A stretch of DNA of 64,000 nucleotides from Arctopsyche grandis (GCF_051622035.1 NC_135360.1:1794001-1858000); one strand, 5' to 3'. Counted from the first letter of the stretch, positions 30,237 to 42,487 are shown. Program-made: numbers and translations. Notes: generated by a model not told the origin, from the letters alone.

Positions 30237-31928
30237 ATCTCCTGTTCATAAGAAAGGAAAAAAAAACGAAATTTCCAATTACAGGCCTATATCAAAGCTA
30301 TGTATATTTGCTAAGATACTAGAAAAATTAGTGTACGACCAACTTTTTCCAGCTATCTCGCAATCTCTTAGTATGCAACAACATGGTTTTCAGAAAGGAC
30401 GCTCAGTTACAACAAATTTACTACTATTTAATGATTTCGTTACTAATGCCATGAACGATCGGTCTCAGGTTGATACTATATATACAGATTATAGTAAGGC
30501 ATTTGACAGGATTGATCACGATATTCTCCTTGAAAAACTTTTACAGATCGGTATTCATGGTGATCTCTATAGATGGTTCACCTCATACATTACACGTCGA
30601 TCACAGGCTGTCTTATTAAATGGATTTATATCGAAATGGATGAATATTCCTTCTGGTGTTCCACAAGGCTCCCTCTTGGGACCTCTATTATTCAATATTT
30701 TCATCTTCGATATTGAAAAATGTTTTCAGAATTCAAGTGTACTATTATTTGCTGATGATATGAAGATTTTCAAGAGAATAGACAACCGAAATGATGCTTT
30801 GGCCCTACAAGATGATTTGTTCAGGCTAGAGGCTTATTGCAGCATAAATAAGTTGGAAATTAATGTAGCAAAATGCTCCTGCATAACCTTCACCAGAAAA
30901 CTATGTCCAGTTGACTTTCCTCATTCAATCAACGGACATAGACTCACAAGGGTATCGGAAATTAGGGATTTGGGAGTCTTTTTAAACTCTGATCTATCCT
31001 TTAGTAAACATATTGACAATGTTGTAGCTCGAGCGTCGAAGGCCCTCGGGTTCGTCATCCGGTCCTCCAAATGCTTTACTTCTATAAAATCATACAAAAT
31101 ACTATATTGTGCATACGTAAGAAGTATTGTTGAGTTTGCATCCCAAGTTTGGAACCCAGAGTACTCTGTTGCAAGAGACAGATTGGAGCGCATTCAGAAG
31201 AGATTCTTGAGGTACGTCAGTAGCCGTTTTGGATTAACCTATACTTCCTATGAAGATGCTTGTAGGTGTCAGAATCTACTTCCTCTTGTCAAAAGAAGGG
31301 AGATAGCTGACATCTCAACAATTTTGAACATCCTTAACGGCTCGATCGACTGTCCTCAATTATTGAGCAGACTATCATTGCGTGTACCAAATAGAATGAC
31401 TAGATGTAATGAACTCCTTTACATACCTAATACTTTTTCTAATTATGGAAGAAGCTCATTCATCTGGCGTGCAAGCTCCACCGTCAACACACTAATCTTA
31501 ACAATTTCTATGTTTGACTTATTTAATATTAATGCTATACAAGCTAGAGTAATTATTGCAAATTTGTTTTTCGATGATTAATTTTAATGAAAATTTACGA
31601 TTGTGATTATGAATTTTTATTTTGATGTATTTATTTTGTCTTTTTGTTTTTTGTTATATATTATATTTTTTTTTATTATTTCATAATTTTTATTCTTATT
31701 ATTTTGATATTTTTATTATACTGTTATTTCTATTTTTTTTCTTTTTTTGTTTTCTTTAACTATCTTACTCTATTATCATTTTTGTTTCTTATTTTAAATG
31801 TTTGAGCTTTTCTTTTTTTTTACCTATATGTGAAAATTATTAATGGCTTACTTAACATAATTATATTTTTTTTACTATCAATCTATGTAACTTAATAAAC
31901 TGTAAATTTTCCAAATAAATAAATAAAT
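30237..31928 (+). mobile_element. 5'-truncated Jockey/CR1-like LINE, copy 2
   Basis: This is inserted in the fold-back element. The empty site is at 17995-18005, where TTTTTAAAGAAAT runs directly into TTCTGCCAGC. The tail is (AAAT)n at about 31911-31928, and a short AAAT target duplication is merged with it. It lacks the endonuclease. Copy 1 (1-1414) and copy 3 (63484-64000) descend from the same insertion through duplication. Confidence 0.92.
30238..31581 (+). CDS. LINE reverse transcriptase (partial, uninterrupted)
   Basis: Coding sense begins at the insertion border (SPVHKKGKKNEISNYRPISK). The open frame extends upstream to 30133 only because the flanking fold-back sequence happens to be open, so that stretch is not part of the protein. 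Landmarks are QQHGFQKGRSVTTN, YTDYSKAFDRIDHD, SGVPQGSLLGPLLFN and LLFADDMKIF, with the C-terminus ending FFDD and a TAA at 31579. No lesion is seen, in contrast to the copy at window start, which has a stop and a frameshift. Without an endonuclease it is probably inert. Confidence 0.88.
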   Translation, partial: SPVHKKGKKNEISNYRPISKLCIFAKILEKLVYDQLFPAISQSLSMQQHGFQKGRSVTTNLLLFNDFVTNAMNDRSQVDTIYTDYSKAFDRIDHDILLEKLLQIGIHGDLYRWFTSYITRRSQAVLLNGFISKWMNIPSGVPQGSLLGPLLFNIFIFDIEKCFQNSSVLLFADDMKIFKRIDNRNDALALQDDLFRLEAYCSINKLEINVAKCSCITFTRKLCPVDFPHSINGHRLTRVSEIRDLGVFLNSDLSFSKHIDNVVARASKALGFVIRSSKCFTSIKSYKILYCAYVRSIVEFASQVWNPEYSVARDRLERIQKRFLRYVSSRFGLTYTSYEDACRCQNLLPLVKRREIADISTILNILNGSIDCPQLLSRLSLRVPNRMTRCNELLYIPNTFSNYGRSSFIWRASSTVNTLILTISMFDLFNINAIQARVIIANLFFDD

Positions 31929-33453
31929 AAATTTCTGCCAGCACCGTAATCCCGGTATTCAAATTAGTTTCAGCACCGGGATTTACGGTACCAGAAAACA
32001 CCGGGATCCCGGGATTGGAGGCCTTATAAGCCACTCAACGGATTGAGATGAATAGTAAAAGTTATGATAGCCCTTTCAAAAACGTATAACTGACGCTAGC
32101 ATATCTGGTAGTTATTGTATATCTAGTTTCGTTCAAAATGTCATGACACGTTTAGCCCTATAAAACCAATTCACTCTACCGTGCTTAAAAAGAGTGGAAC
32201 TTTCAAAAATGAAAAAAAAAGATTAATCAAAAGAAATACCAATTCTTTAAGTGAAAATCCAAATAATTCAAATTTGTATGTGAAAAAATATATTTGAAGA
32301 AAAACACTATTACATTTCAGAAGCGCTGGTATAAAGACAATTAAAGGAAATATTTTGATTACTTTGAATAAATAATTAAGAAAATATAAAATAAAAAATA
32401 TTTAAATAATTGAGAAACGTTCTTGAAATTGTTGACAATTATTGAAAACATAGATGAATAAAATTATCCCATAAAAATACTATTAAACTTAATAAAAGTG
32501 TGAAAAACCATCTTAAAATCAGTCGAAAATCATTGAAAACACAAAAAAATATATTCATCAAAATTTTTTATCGGAGAGTCTCTGGTACTATTTGAAAATT
32601 GTTTATTTACAAGAAAAATAAACGTTTACTTCGCCGAAGATAGCGTAAAAAACAATTCTGCAAACCGTTTGAGAATAACTGGAATTTAATAAACTGACGG
32701 AAATCTGTGAAATCATTTGAATTTGTAAAGTTACATTATTTGGAAATTAGCTTTAGGATAAAACATTAATAAAATAAAAGTTTCAGAGCCACTGACTTAA
32801 CCATATTGATTATTTCTCATAAAAGTTGACAATACTAGAAAATTTCACGATTCGATAAAAACCATGATATAACAGAATAAAAATGTAAAAGTATTTGAGA
32901 AACCTTCGTAAATCATTTGAGAGCCGTTGGAATGTAGCAAATTGCAAAACCATATATGAAATTCATCTTCATTTTTAAATAAAAGTTATAATTATGAAAA
33001 GTTTGAGAATCACTTAATGAATAATGGAAAAGTATTATTAAATCGACGAAAAGTGTGAAAAATATTTGAGAGCCACTGTTTGAAATAAATTTAAAGAAAC
33101 ATACAAAATTTATTATCAATTTCGAATTAATTTCACGAATTTAAAGTCGTATATAGAAATGAAATATAACATTTCTGGATTGAATTGAATTGAATTCATT
33201 TTTATGTTTAAAATTTGTATGTATATGTTTTTGATTTTGGCCATTCTCTGATTTTTCAGTTCATTTAGATAATATTAATTATTCATGAGTAAATAAACAT
33301 TAAATATTGACGGAAAAATAAAATATAGTTTGAGAAGTTGTTGCATATTATGTATTTATTAAAACATTTGGATAAATTAAAAATTCAAAAGGTGCATTTA
33401 ATGATTATTTCATGTTACATTTTTTTCAAATAATACAAAAAAACTGCAGTCGA
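31929..33453. repeat. Fold-back right end (to 32026) and P block, unit A'
   Basis: The right end of the fold-back element is followed by TAAGCCAC at 32027-32034, then by the AT-rich P block. It includes the empty site for the LINE at 2293-4115 (near 32800). No gene is seen. Confidence 0.7.
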
Positions 33454-34352
33454 TCAAATAATCGAATCATATGGAATGACATGTGCAACTGCATATCTTC
33501 TCTCTCTGCTCAGACTTGTTGAAGCTTTCCAAGTTTTGTTCGTCTCGTCGTATTCCCAAACATCACTTGTAAATCCACCTGAAAATCAAAACAATAAATT
33601 AATTCTACATTCAAGACACATAAATCCAAATTAAGTTGTAAAAAAACTCACCCAAGCTAAACAGTTTATTTTGGAAACAGCCAAGACTGATTCCGAGTGC
33701 AAATTCCGGTAGTTTGATGAATGCAGTCCACACATTTGCATTCGGATCGTAATGCTCCACACTGTCTAAATAAGTCCAAGTTTGATAGTCAAATCCACCA
33801 GCGACGTAAAGTTTTCCTTTGAATGCGACGCTCTAAAATGGTGAAATCAAAATTTAGTTCATATTATTTTGGAGAGTTGTATATTATTTGCGATAGTTGT
33901 GAATAAAATTAATTGATGTTCACCGAATGATTATATCTTCCCTGAATCATCTGAGCGCGGTAAGTCCAAGAATTGGTCTCCACTGAATACATCTGCACTT
34001 TATTCGTGGATATCCTTCCACTTGTAAGCCCGCCTGTTATGCATATTTTATCGACGATGACAGAAGCACTCTGATTACTAACTGCCACCAACAATGGAGC
34101 GATGATCTCCCAATCTCCAGTGTCGCTGCTCCACCTAATCGAAATCAATAATCGTCAACTTCTCTTTCAATCGATCTGATGAAATGATTGCAATTTAATC
34201 ACCTTTCCACTGAAGATAAAAAGCCGCCACCAAAACCACCAATGGCGTAAACATCCGTGGACGAACCGCGCCGAAGTGTCACTGCTGATAAGTCATAACG
34301 AGCTTGATTTAATGGCTTCAATGGCTGTTTCTGACCGCTTTTCAAATCGATG

Positions 34353-37300
34353 TCTTCTTCTTGTTAATGCCTTGTCCGCATCCGGACGTTGGCGACCACC
34401 TCGTCGATTATTTGAATATATCCGCATCGGTCTTCAGCGGCTCGGAACAGCTCTTCGGCGCTCATATCGGTCCACATGCGCATGTTTCGAAGCCAAGATA
34501 ACTTTTTCCTGCCAATCCATTTTTTCCTTCTATTTTCCCCATGGTTATCAAACGGAGAAATTCGTATTTTGGACCCCGTATCATGTGTCCGAGGTACTCC
34601 ATCTTTCTCCGCTTGATGACAGAAACAAGTTCCCTGCCTCTCCCCATCATGCCGAGGACAGCTTCGTTTGATATCTTTTTGGTCCACGGAATCTTCAGCA
34701 TACGCCTATAGACCCACATCTCAAAAGCTTCAATGCGGCTGATCATCTTGGTTTTCAGAGTCCACGTCTCACATCCGTGTAGTAATACTGTCCAGACGTA
34801 GCTCTTCGCGAATCTCAACCGCGTATGAAGATTGAGATGCTTGTTTGTAAGGGCCGCCTTCATTTTTACAAATGCTGTTCTAGCCATCTCGATGCGGATT
34901 TTTAGATCTTCATCTGGGTCCATCTCTTCATTCAGCCAGGTACCCAGGTATTTGAATCTTTTTACTCTTTCTATCACCTCTCCATCCAAGGTTAGATTCC
35001 CGGTGTCTGTTTGCATTCTATCTACTATCATAAATTTTGTTTTCTTTAGATTTATGCGCAGACCTCTTCGATTGCTTTCTTGATGTACACGGTCTAGAGA
35101 TCTTTGCAGGTCTGCTAAATTTTCAGCGACTAGTGCCGTGTCATCAGCATATCTTATATTGGTGATCGTCTCGCCGCCCACCTTGATGCCCTCCGCCTCT
35201 TGGAGAGCATCGTGGAAGATGGATTCGGTGTAGGTGTTAAAAAGAGTAGGTGATAGGATGCATCCTTGCCTGACGCCCCGTTCTATAGGAATCTCATCAG
35301 TGAATTGATCATCGACACGTACTACTGCAGTCTGATTCCAATAAATATTTCGTAGCAATCTGACATCTCTGTCATCCAGGCCAATATTTTTTAATGTTTC
35401 CATCAGGCGAGCGTGTTGGACACGGTCAAAGGCCTTTTCAAAGTCTATAAAGCAGATGTACACAGGTTTACGGACTTCTCTGCATCTTTGGAGTAGTGTT
35501 TTCATACAGAAAAGGGCCTCTCGGGTACCCAAACCTTGTCTGAACCCAAACTGCTCTCTGCTAATCGCCTCTTCACACCGTGAGTAAATTCTGCCCTGTA
35601 TTATCTTTAGTAGGATCTTCAATGTGTGACTCATTAGGCTAATTATTCTGAAGTCGCTACACGTCCTCGCGTTACTCTTTTTGGGCAACGGGATAAATAT
35701 GGATTGTAACCAATCGCTAGGTACTTCGCCTGATAAATATATTTTATTATAGAGTTTTGTTAGATTTTCTATGTTATCGTCGTCCAATAACTTGAGAAAT
35801 TCGGCAGGAATCAGATCCGGTCCAGTAGCTTTCCGACTCTTTGCTAGTTTTATAGCATGTTCCACTTCGGATTTCAATATATATGGTCCCGTTTCTGGAT
35901 CTTCAATATGCCCTCCGGTTTCTCTATTGTCTTTAAAGAGCAATTTTGTGTACTCGGTCCATTCTGATTTCTTCTCATCCATATTTAAAATGATTTTTCC
36001 ATCTTTATTCCTAAGGAGTATGAAATCTTTTTTTCTGAATGATACTGTTGCTTCTTTTAGTTTTTTATGTACGTTAAATTCGTCGTGTTTTTCTTGTAAT
36101 TTTTCAATTTCGTTACATTTATTTTCCATCCATTTTTCTTTGATTTCTTTAATTTTCCTTTGAATTTGGCGGTGAATATTTTTATATTGTGTTGGATTAT
36201 TATGTTTGTGTTTTCTACGTTCTTCCATTAAATGTATAATTTCATCCGTCATCCAAGGTTGTTTTTTATTAATTATTTGATTTGTTTCAAGAAACTTTTT
36301 CCCAGATTGGGTCATTGCTGATTTCATACCTTCCCACTTTAAGTTTACATTACTATTTTCTTCAATTCATTTTTGTTTAAAATTTTTATTGAGATCTTTT
36401 GTAAATTGTTCGTGGATCGTAAGATTTTTAAGCAGCTCTAAATCCAATCTTGGTTTAGGTTTTGATGCTCTTAAAATCTTTTTCAGTCTTATCTTCAATT
36501 TCCCACAAAGTAGATTATGATCGGATGCCACGTCTGCACCAGGGTAGGTTTTCACCGATTTTATACTATTTTTAAATCTACTGTTTATCAAAATAAAGTC
36601 AATTTGGTTTCGCACAATATTATCAGGACAGTCCATTGGGGATTTCCATGTGTATAATCTTCTTTTAGGTAGCTTAAAGAAAGTATTCAAGATAACATAC
36701 TGCTCTTCCTGGCAAAACTGAACTAGTCTGTCTCCTCTCTCATTTCTTTCTCCAAGTCCGAAGCGACCAGTTATACCCATTGTTTCTTCGTCTCCAACTT
36801 TGGCGTTGAAATCTCCCATTATAATGTTAACATCATGTTTTTTCGTATATGTCATCAATTCTTTGATTTGTTGATAAAATTCTTCAATCTCATTTTCTTC
36901 TTTATCAAAAGTGGGGGCATACACTTGTATTATGTTAACATTTATAGGTTTTCCTGCTAATTGTATCATCATGACTCGTTCAGATAACGGAATAAAGTTT
37001 CTCACACTTTTACTGATGTCGTCTTCCAGAATCACAGCAACACCATTCTTATGAGTGCCGTCAAGCGATCCCGAGTAGTAAGTCGTATATCCATTGCAAT
37101 GCATCGTTTTTCCTGCTCCAGGCCATCTAGCTTCGCTTATGCCGAGCATCTGTATTTGGTTTTTTTTTCATTTCTATTTGCAGATTTTCAATTTTACCTG
37201 CTTGATACATGGTCCTAACGTTCCATGTACCAATTTTTCGTATGTTCACCACTTTGAGTCCGGGGATTCTTAGCACCCCTGTCCCATTGAAGGGACGCCG

Positions 37301-38383
37301 GAGACTCGGGGCCGTGGTTTTAGGTTTTCTCTTCATGGTGGTTATACTAGGGATATGAGAGCACAGTAGTTTTCCCCAAACCTTCTGCTCCGCAGAATTC
37401 AAACCGATTGAGTGGCTGCCACGTCGCTTTGAATCTTCCATCTTTTGCCGTTTTAGTATATTGCATATACTTCCGCCGTGGATGGTACTGACAGAGCTGC
37501 TGCCCACTGCCAGGGAATTTTTTTATGGAGTTTCCTTCTCTATGAAAGGTGTTACGGTACCTTTCAAAACCGGGTTGTGCTTTTGTTAAGCGGCGGCACT
37601 TACTCGCCGCTGACCTGAGACCGTCATAGTGTTGTGTGACATTTTATAGAGTGAAACTTACCACGGATTCACTCATCACCACTCTTATCTCAGCGCTCCT
37701 TGTCCAGGACCACCATGTCGCCATGGTAGTTGACTACAAGAGTCGTTCCCCTATTTGCAACTTGGGGACCTGAGCGGTTGCATGGAGCTCTGCTCTGAGC
37801 TTAGTAATTACTCCGTGCGGACGGACGTGTGTTTCCATTTATGATATATTTACATATATTGAGATTTTATTCACAATCATAATATTTATGAAATTAGTAC
37901 CAAACAATGACGTTAACGTTGAGTACAAGTATCCAATATATTAAATTATCAACATTAAATAAAATTCACACTCAATATTAAATAATCAATTATGAAATAA
38001 TTCAACATTGAAATATAATCCATTCAACACTCAATATTAAATATGAAATAATTCAACGTTAAACATTATCAATACTATCATTAATAAATCAATTGACGTT
38101 AATAATAAATTATTATCAAAAGAAATGTGATCGAAATTATGTGGGTAATTATGTAAATATGAAAATATTATAAATTTAAATTCCATTTAAAAAAAAAAAA
38201 AAAATATGAAATCAAGCATAGGTAATGATTCTGAATATGTACTAACTTGCGAGGCGCCAGAAGAGCTAAATACTCATCTCAGCACCTCCTCTTTAGCTCC
38301 AATTTAACACAAAATTCTACATACTTATCGGGACAACACACAAACACACGTCCGCACCGAGCTCGCTCAACCCACAACTATTG
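34353..38383 (-). mobile_element. RTE-type LINE inserted in a K3 exon
   Basis: The borders are fixed by K1, whose exon runs uninterrupted through 5340/5341. The 3' end (left) carries a short GAAGAAGA-like tail rather than poly(A), and the endonuclease-RT resembles the RTE/BovB group (often annotated as craniofacial development protein 2-like). Any target duplication is very short (TG or TGT). The 5' region has a GC-rich hairpin (GCGGCG near 37590 against CGCCGC near 37605). It also has an AT-rich segment bounded by inverted copies of a GTGCGGACG...GTGTGTTT word (37811-37834 and 38342-38361). Confidence 0.9.
34364..37507 (-). pseudogene. RTE ORF (endonuclease-RT), frameshifted
   Basis: The endonuclease starts in 37127-37507 (KIGTWNVRTMYQAGK). 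It shifts frame at a T9 run near 37158 and continues in 36367-37149 (LGISEARWPGAGK, IIMGDFNAKVGDEE, ASDHNLL). An in-frame TGA at 36367-36369 separates it from the RT in 34462-36327. The RT shows FIDFEKAFDRVQH, RGVRQGCILSPTLFN, IRYADDTALVAE and the C-terminal region LLHGCETWTLK. A last shift near 34555 moves the conserved tail (RKKLSWLRNMR, ELFRAA) into the frame of 34364-34687. At least three lesions make it inactive. Some could be homopolymer errors. Confidence 0.87.
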
Positions 38384-39883
38384 TATTCCACCTGAAAACA
38401 AATAAATTGGTTATATTCCGATTTCTCTAAGCAGGTACTTCGCAACACCGGAAAACGTTACTGAAGTCATTGGTTCCAATAAAGATTTCTTTCCACCGAT
38501 GATAACGATCCAATCTCCCACGAGGACAGACGCAAAATAATATTTATTTATTCCAATATTTTTGGAAAGAGTCCAACTGTTCTTTAGTCCGTCAAATATA
38601 TCGATGGTGTTTGCCGTCTGAAAACACGTTATGCAATAAAATAATTAATTTACAATCCAATCAAAATATTATACTTGTGATACAAAACTCACATCAATAT
38701 CCCATCCCCCAACCAGTGCCATTTTATATCCTTTTATTTTTCTACGAGGGGTCTCTCTTGGGACGAAAGATTTATCTTTCTTGTCTTTAACTGCTTGTCT
38801 AAGAGTGGTCATACAATCTGCACACGAATGACAGAAAGTTAATACTTCGTCGATGAAAAACTAAAAAAAAAAATTATTAAAATGGATTTTTTTCAATAAA
38901 CTGCAACATTCAATTAATTTCAAATACCTACATCGAGAGCAAGGATAACCTCGCGGATCTCATCAGCTGTGCCAAGTCACTTTTACGGTTCGCATTATCA
39001 TGATTTGCCCACAATTTCACAGCATTGAATACGTCTTCTTCGGAAGGCACGTTCAAATAATTCGATTTCAAGATTTCGTTCACGTTGAAGAGCGGCAGAT
39101 TGAGAAAATCTTTAGTTTTGTGCAGCTGAAACAGAAGTGGAGTTGAAAATATTTAAGTGACATATTTTTTTATATAATAAACACTCACCGTCTCGAAATT
39201 ATTCAGAGTCAAATCCATTGCCTCTGTCTTCAAATCGGAATCTTCCGTTGATTTCAAAACTTCCAAACAATTGGAAAGATCGACCGTTTCATATCGTGGT
39301 GGAATTTTCACTTCGAGTCGATTTGCTAGCTCCATTAATTTGTCGTAGTGACGGTCAGCTATGCCTAAAATTATATTTCAATTATTAAATTTAATGACGA
39401 ACACATACGCATTTTGAATTGATTATTTCAGATAATAATGAACTCGTACTTATTTCTCCAGTGTAACAATACTTCAGGATTGCATCGATAACGTCAAAGT
39501 CAAAAGGGGAAAATATCTTCTCCAATTGATCTTTGTTTGTCCAAAAGAATTCGCTGCACGCCGATAACACCACCAAATGCACGTAGAATCTGCAATTACG
39601 AAAAATAATAGTTAGACTGAAAAAACAATTTGTATTTTTAGTATTTTTGGATTCGAATAAAGATACCTTAGACCTCGAACAATAAAAAGGGTGTCGTATT
39701 TCTTCTTTTGTTTCATGGCATCGTACAAATACTCCACCCGTTTTGCCGCAAAATCGGAACTCGCCTTCACTACGAACATCTTGTTTCTGATTTTCTCTTA
39801 GATTTCTCCTGAAAAACAAGATTGAAAATTATATCAAAAGACAATATAACTATAAGTGCTAAGCAAAATAAAGTTCGACTTAC

Positions 39884-39959
39884 CAATTGTAAAGATTAGC
39901 AGCGAATGATGTGGAGCACTGTCGTTCTGCGGTTTTATCTCGATAGATAAGGATATCTC
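39884..39959 (-). promoter_or_regulatory. K3 5' non-coding exon and GATA-word promoter
   Basis: The arrangement matches K1: a donor at 39882-39883 and the GATA cluster at 39935-39959. The promoter looks intact although the gene is broken. Confidence 0.45.
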
Positions 39960-41070
39960 AACCCTTTCGTTGCATTGAAACGTATATTAATTATTTACTG
40001 AAGTTAATTATTTCTCATAAATGCCATGACAGGTGACCAACATACGGGGAATATATAATTGAACTTTAGTTATGATCAGGGCTGTGGAGTCAGACTCCGA
40101 CGTTTTGCTATGATTCGATTCGGACTCGAATTATTATATTATAGTATGATCGACTTTTCTTGCCAATGCATAAAATTATTAAAAATGAAAATAATTGCGA
40201 TATTTAAAATATAAAAAAATTAAAGGAATTAAAAAAAATTACCATGTTACCCAATTTATTGAATTATTGGTAAATAAATATTTAAGCACATCAAAATACG
40301 TGCAAGTCAACTATTTTATTTTTAAGGTAAATAAAATAAGGTTTAAATAAGCAAAGTAACGTTAAGTTATTTTATTTATTTATTTATTCATAAGCATTGA
40401 GAAGATTGAATTTATTTTTATTCCCTCTCAATTTTGTAATAAACGTTATCTTTAAATAAACAAAAATATTTAATAGTGATGTTGTGTCTGGATTGGTATT
40501 TGGATTTTGATTTATGAAATTTCAATAATTAAATTGAAAAAGCGATATTCACATATTTTGCAGGAATAAAAACAGTTTTTCGAGTTTTTTGATACGAACT
40601 TACGGGTAAAAGGTTAGTGCTTGATTATTTACGCGAATGTGTCATTATAATACAGAAAAACATGTTTTTACAATAATAAAGAAAAACCGCATGGAAATAA
40701 CCACTCATTCGATATAAAAAAAATCATCTTCTCACAGATAAAACACATTTTGAAAGTAAAATTAAGATCATCGATAATAGAATTCGACAAACTACTCAAA
40801 TCCGCCATGCATATTTTGCACAAGAGGAATAAAATCTAAAGTAAGCAATTAATAAGAATAAAGAAAAACTGCACAAAAAAACAACTGATTATTGAAAATA
40901 GCATCAGAATGTTCGAACACGAACACGAAAATTTGAACTGGAAATTTTAAATAATGTGTATTAAATTTTAGGGCTTTTCTTAAGTTTTTGGATTGAATTG
41001 TCTCATAAGCCACTCAACGGATCGAGATGAATCGTAAAAGTTATGATAGATAAAAGTTATGATAAACCTT
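39960..41070. repeat. Block U, unit A'
   Basis: This is an upstream block as in the other units. The + strand exon-like stretch has lost two bases here (GCACAAGAGG against GCACTCAAGAGG in copy 1), which shifts its frame. That argues against strong coding constraint. An empty fold-back site lies near 41009. Confidence 0.55.
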
Positions 41071-41509
41071 TCAAAAACGTATAACTGATGCTAACATATC
41101 TGGAATATCTTCATTGTCTTCTGAGGCCATCACACCTGAAAATAAACAAATAAAATCATGTAATTGATGAAGTATTGTCACATAAGCTCAAATAGAGCGG
41201 ACGTTGAAAGCATGTTAAAACGATTCCATGATGATACTTTTTTTTTCAGTATATGATGGATCAGTTATGACTAATTATGCATTAACAATACTTACAAAAC
41301 ACAAAATCAAACTTCTCGTATTTAATTTTTGAAGCCATTGACAAAAGTCTCTTATTATATAATACATATAATAAGAGACTTGTGTTCTTGTCGTGATCGT
41401 GTACAGACGTTGACTACGTGTGTGGCGATTTGGGCAACGAAATTGTAACAATTAAAAAAAAAAAAAAAATTGTAATATATAATTATGTGTACGTTCTAAG
41501 TGTATAATA

Positions 41510-42487
41510 ATGGCATCAGAACGCATAAGTGAAGTAATAACAATTGAAAAAAAAATTATGGACATTTTGACCACAAAAACTAACAGTATATCAAATGACA
41601 ATAAGACATTTTTAATTACATCAGTAAAAAAATTAGTTGAATATATTTGTGAAAATGAAAATAATGATAAGGAACAATTTTTGGATGTAATATGTGAATT
41701 AAGAAGTGAATTTAAAAATTTGAAAAACAATATACAAAAAGACATAAATATATTAAAAAGCAACAGTGAATTAAACATTTTAAAAAGGGGTGTAAATAAG
41801 AATGAAAATAATTTAAGTTATGCAAATGCACTTAAAAATAATAATAAAGATGTAACAATAATAGTTCCAAAAAAAATTCAAGAAACGGACAAAACAAAAG
41901 AAGAGTGCAAAAATGTAATAAAACCCAAGAAACTAAAAATAGGAATACAAGGGATTAAAAAAATCAGTAAAGGGGGTATCGTTGTAACGTGTAACAGTGC
42001 ACAGGATAGTATTAAATTAATAAAAGAAGTAAAAAATAAATTAGGGGAGAATTACAATGTTAAAAGAGGGGAATTAAAAAATCTCAAAATTAAAATTGTA
42101 GATATGTCGGAGGAACTTACAAGTGAACAGTTGGCTGAGTGTTTGATGAATCAAAATCAAGAAGTTATAAATGATGGTGAATTGAAGGTGTTAAAAATAT
42201 GGAAAAGTAGAAAAAATAATAAATATAATGCGATAGTGGAAGTAGATTGCAATACATTTAAAAGATTAATTGAAGATGGAAAAGTAAATATAAATTGGGA
42301 TAGATGTAGGGTTTTTGAAGAAATTAATATTCTAAGATGTCTAAATTGTTACGGATTTAATCACAAAGCGGTGGATTGTAGAAACAAGGTGACATGTGCG
42401 AAATGTGGAGAAGAAGGGCACAAAAGCGAGGGATGTAACAATAAAATAATAAAATGTATTATTGCTTTAAGAGTAATAATAAATTAA
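41510..42487 (+). CDS. LINE ORF1, gag-like, with zinc knuckles (C-terminus probably frameshifted)
   Basis: This is a 325-residue nucleic-acid-binding protein of the I/Jockey/R1-type ORF1. The N-terminal part is lysine- and asparagine-rich. The middle contains an RNA-binding-like region (KIVDMSEELTSEQLAECLMN, then VLKIWKS). The C-terminus has two consecutive CCHC knuckles: CLNCYGFNHKAVDC and CAKCGEEGHKSEGC. The frame ends soon after. A third, longer knuckle-like stretch appears to continue in another frame after about 42456, so a small indel has probably cut the tail. The start is the first ATG, about 140 bp into the element. Confidence 0.8.
   Translation: MASERISEVITIEKKIMDILTTKTNSISNDNKTFLITSVKKLVEYICENENNDKEQFLDVICELRSEFKNLKNNIQKDINILKSNSELNILKRGVNKNENNLSYANALKNNNKDVTIIVPKKIQETDKTKEECKNVIKPKKLKIGIQGIKKISKGGIVVTCNSAQDSIKLIKEVKNKLGENYNVKRGELKNLKIKIVDMSEELTSEQLAECLMNQNQEVINDGELKVLKIWKSRKNNKYNAIVEVDCNTFKRLIEDGKVNINWDRCRVFEEINILRCLNCYGFNHKAVDCRNKVTCAKCGEEGHKSEGCNNKIIKCIIALRVIIN

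Larger units (their letters stand above)
17227..30753. repeat. Segmental duplication, left copy (offset 33,247 bp)
   Basis: Every feature here, including a nested LINE pair, K2 and the start of a LINE, reappears at +33,247. Only two substitutions were noticed (18089 G against 51336 C; 24627 C against 57874 G). The left limit is set by the last mismatch, 17226 against 50473. Further left, homology continues only through the shared fold-back sequence. The right end of the match is the end of the window, so the true end is not seen. Confidence 0.93.
33454..39779 (-). pseudogene. Kelch-like K3, disrupted by a LINE and a nonsense codon
   Basis: This copy is very close to K1. Its exons are 39779-39667, 39589-39450, 39364-39189, 39125-38928, 38860-38693, 38617-38462, 38391-38384 joined in the ancestor to 34352-34203, then 34134-33924, 33832-33652 and 33578-33454. 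Two independent lesions are seen. An RTE-type LINE of about 4 kb lies inside the seventh exon (blade 3 region). The last codon of the BACK exon is TAG at 38928-38930, where K1 has GAG. All splice borders are retained, so inactivation is recent. A truncated BTB-BACK protein of about 200 residues could still be made and might act as a dimerisation competitor; that is speculation. Confidence 0.92.

Noticed and set aside
30133-30237. N-terminal 35 residues of the long RT frame (start in fold-back DNA)
   Set aside because: The empty-site comparison shows the LINE begins at about 30237. The upstream open stretch is also open at 17896 without any LINE, so it is chance.
34276-34671. 131-aa + strand ORF spanning the K3-LINE junction
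   Set aside because: It is antisense to both the Kelch exon and the RTE C-terminal tail, and is a chance frame.
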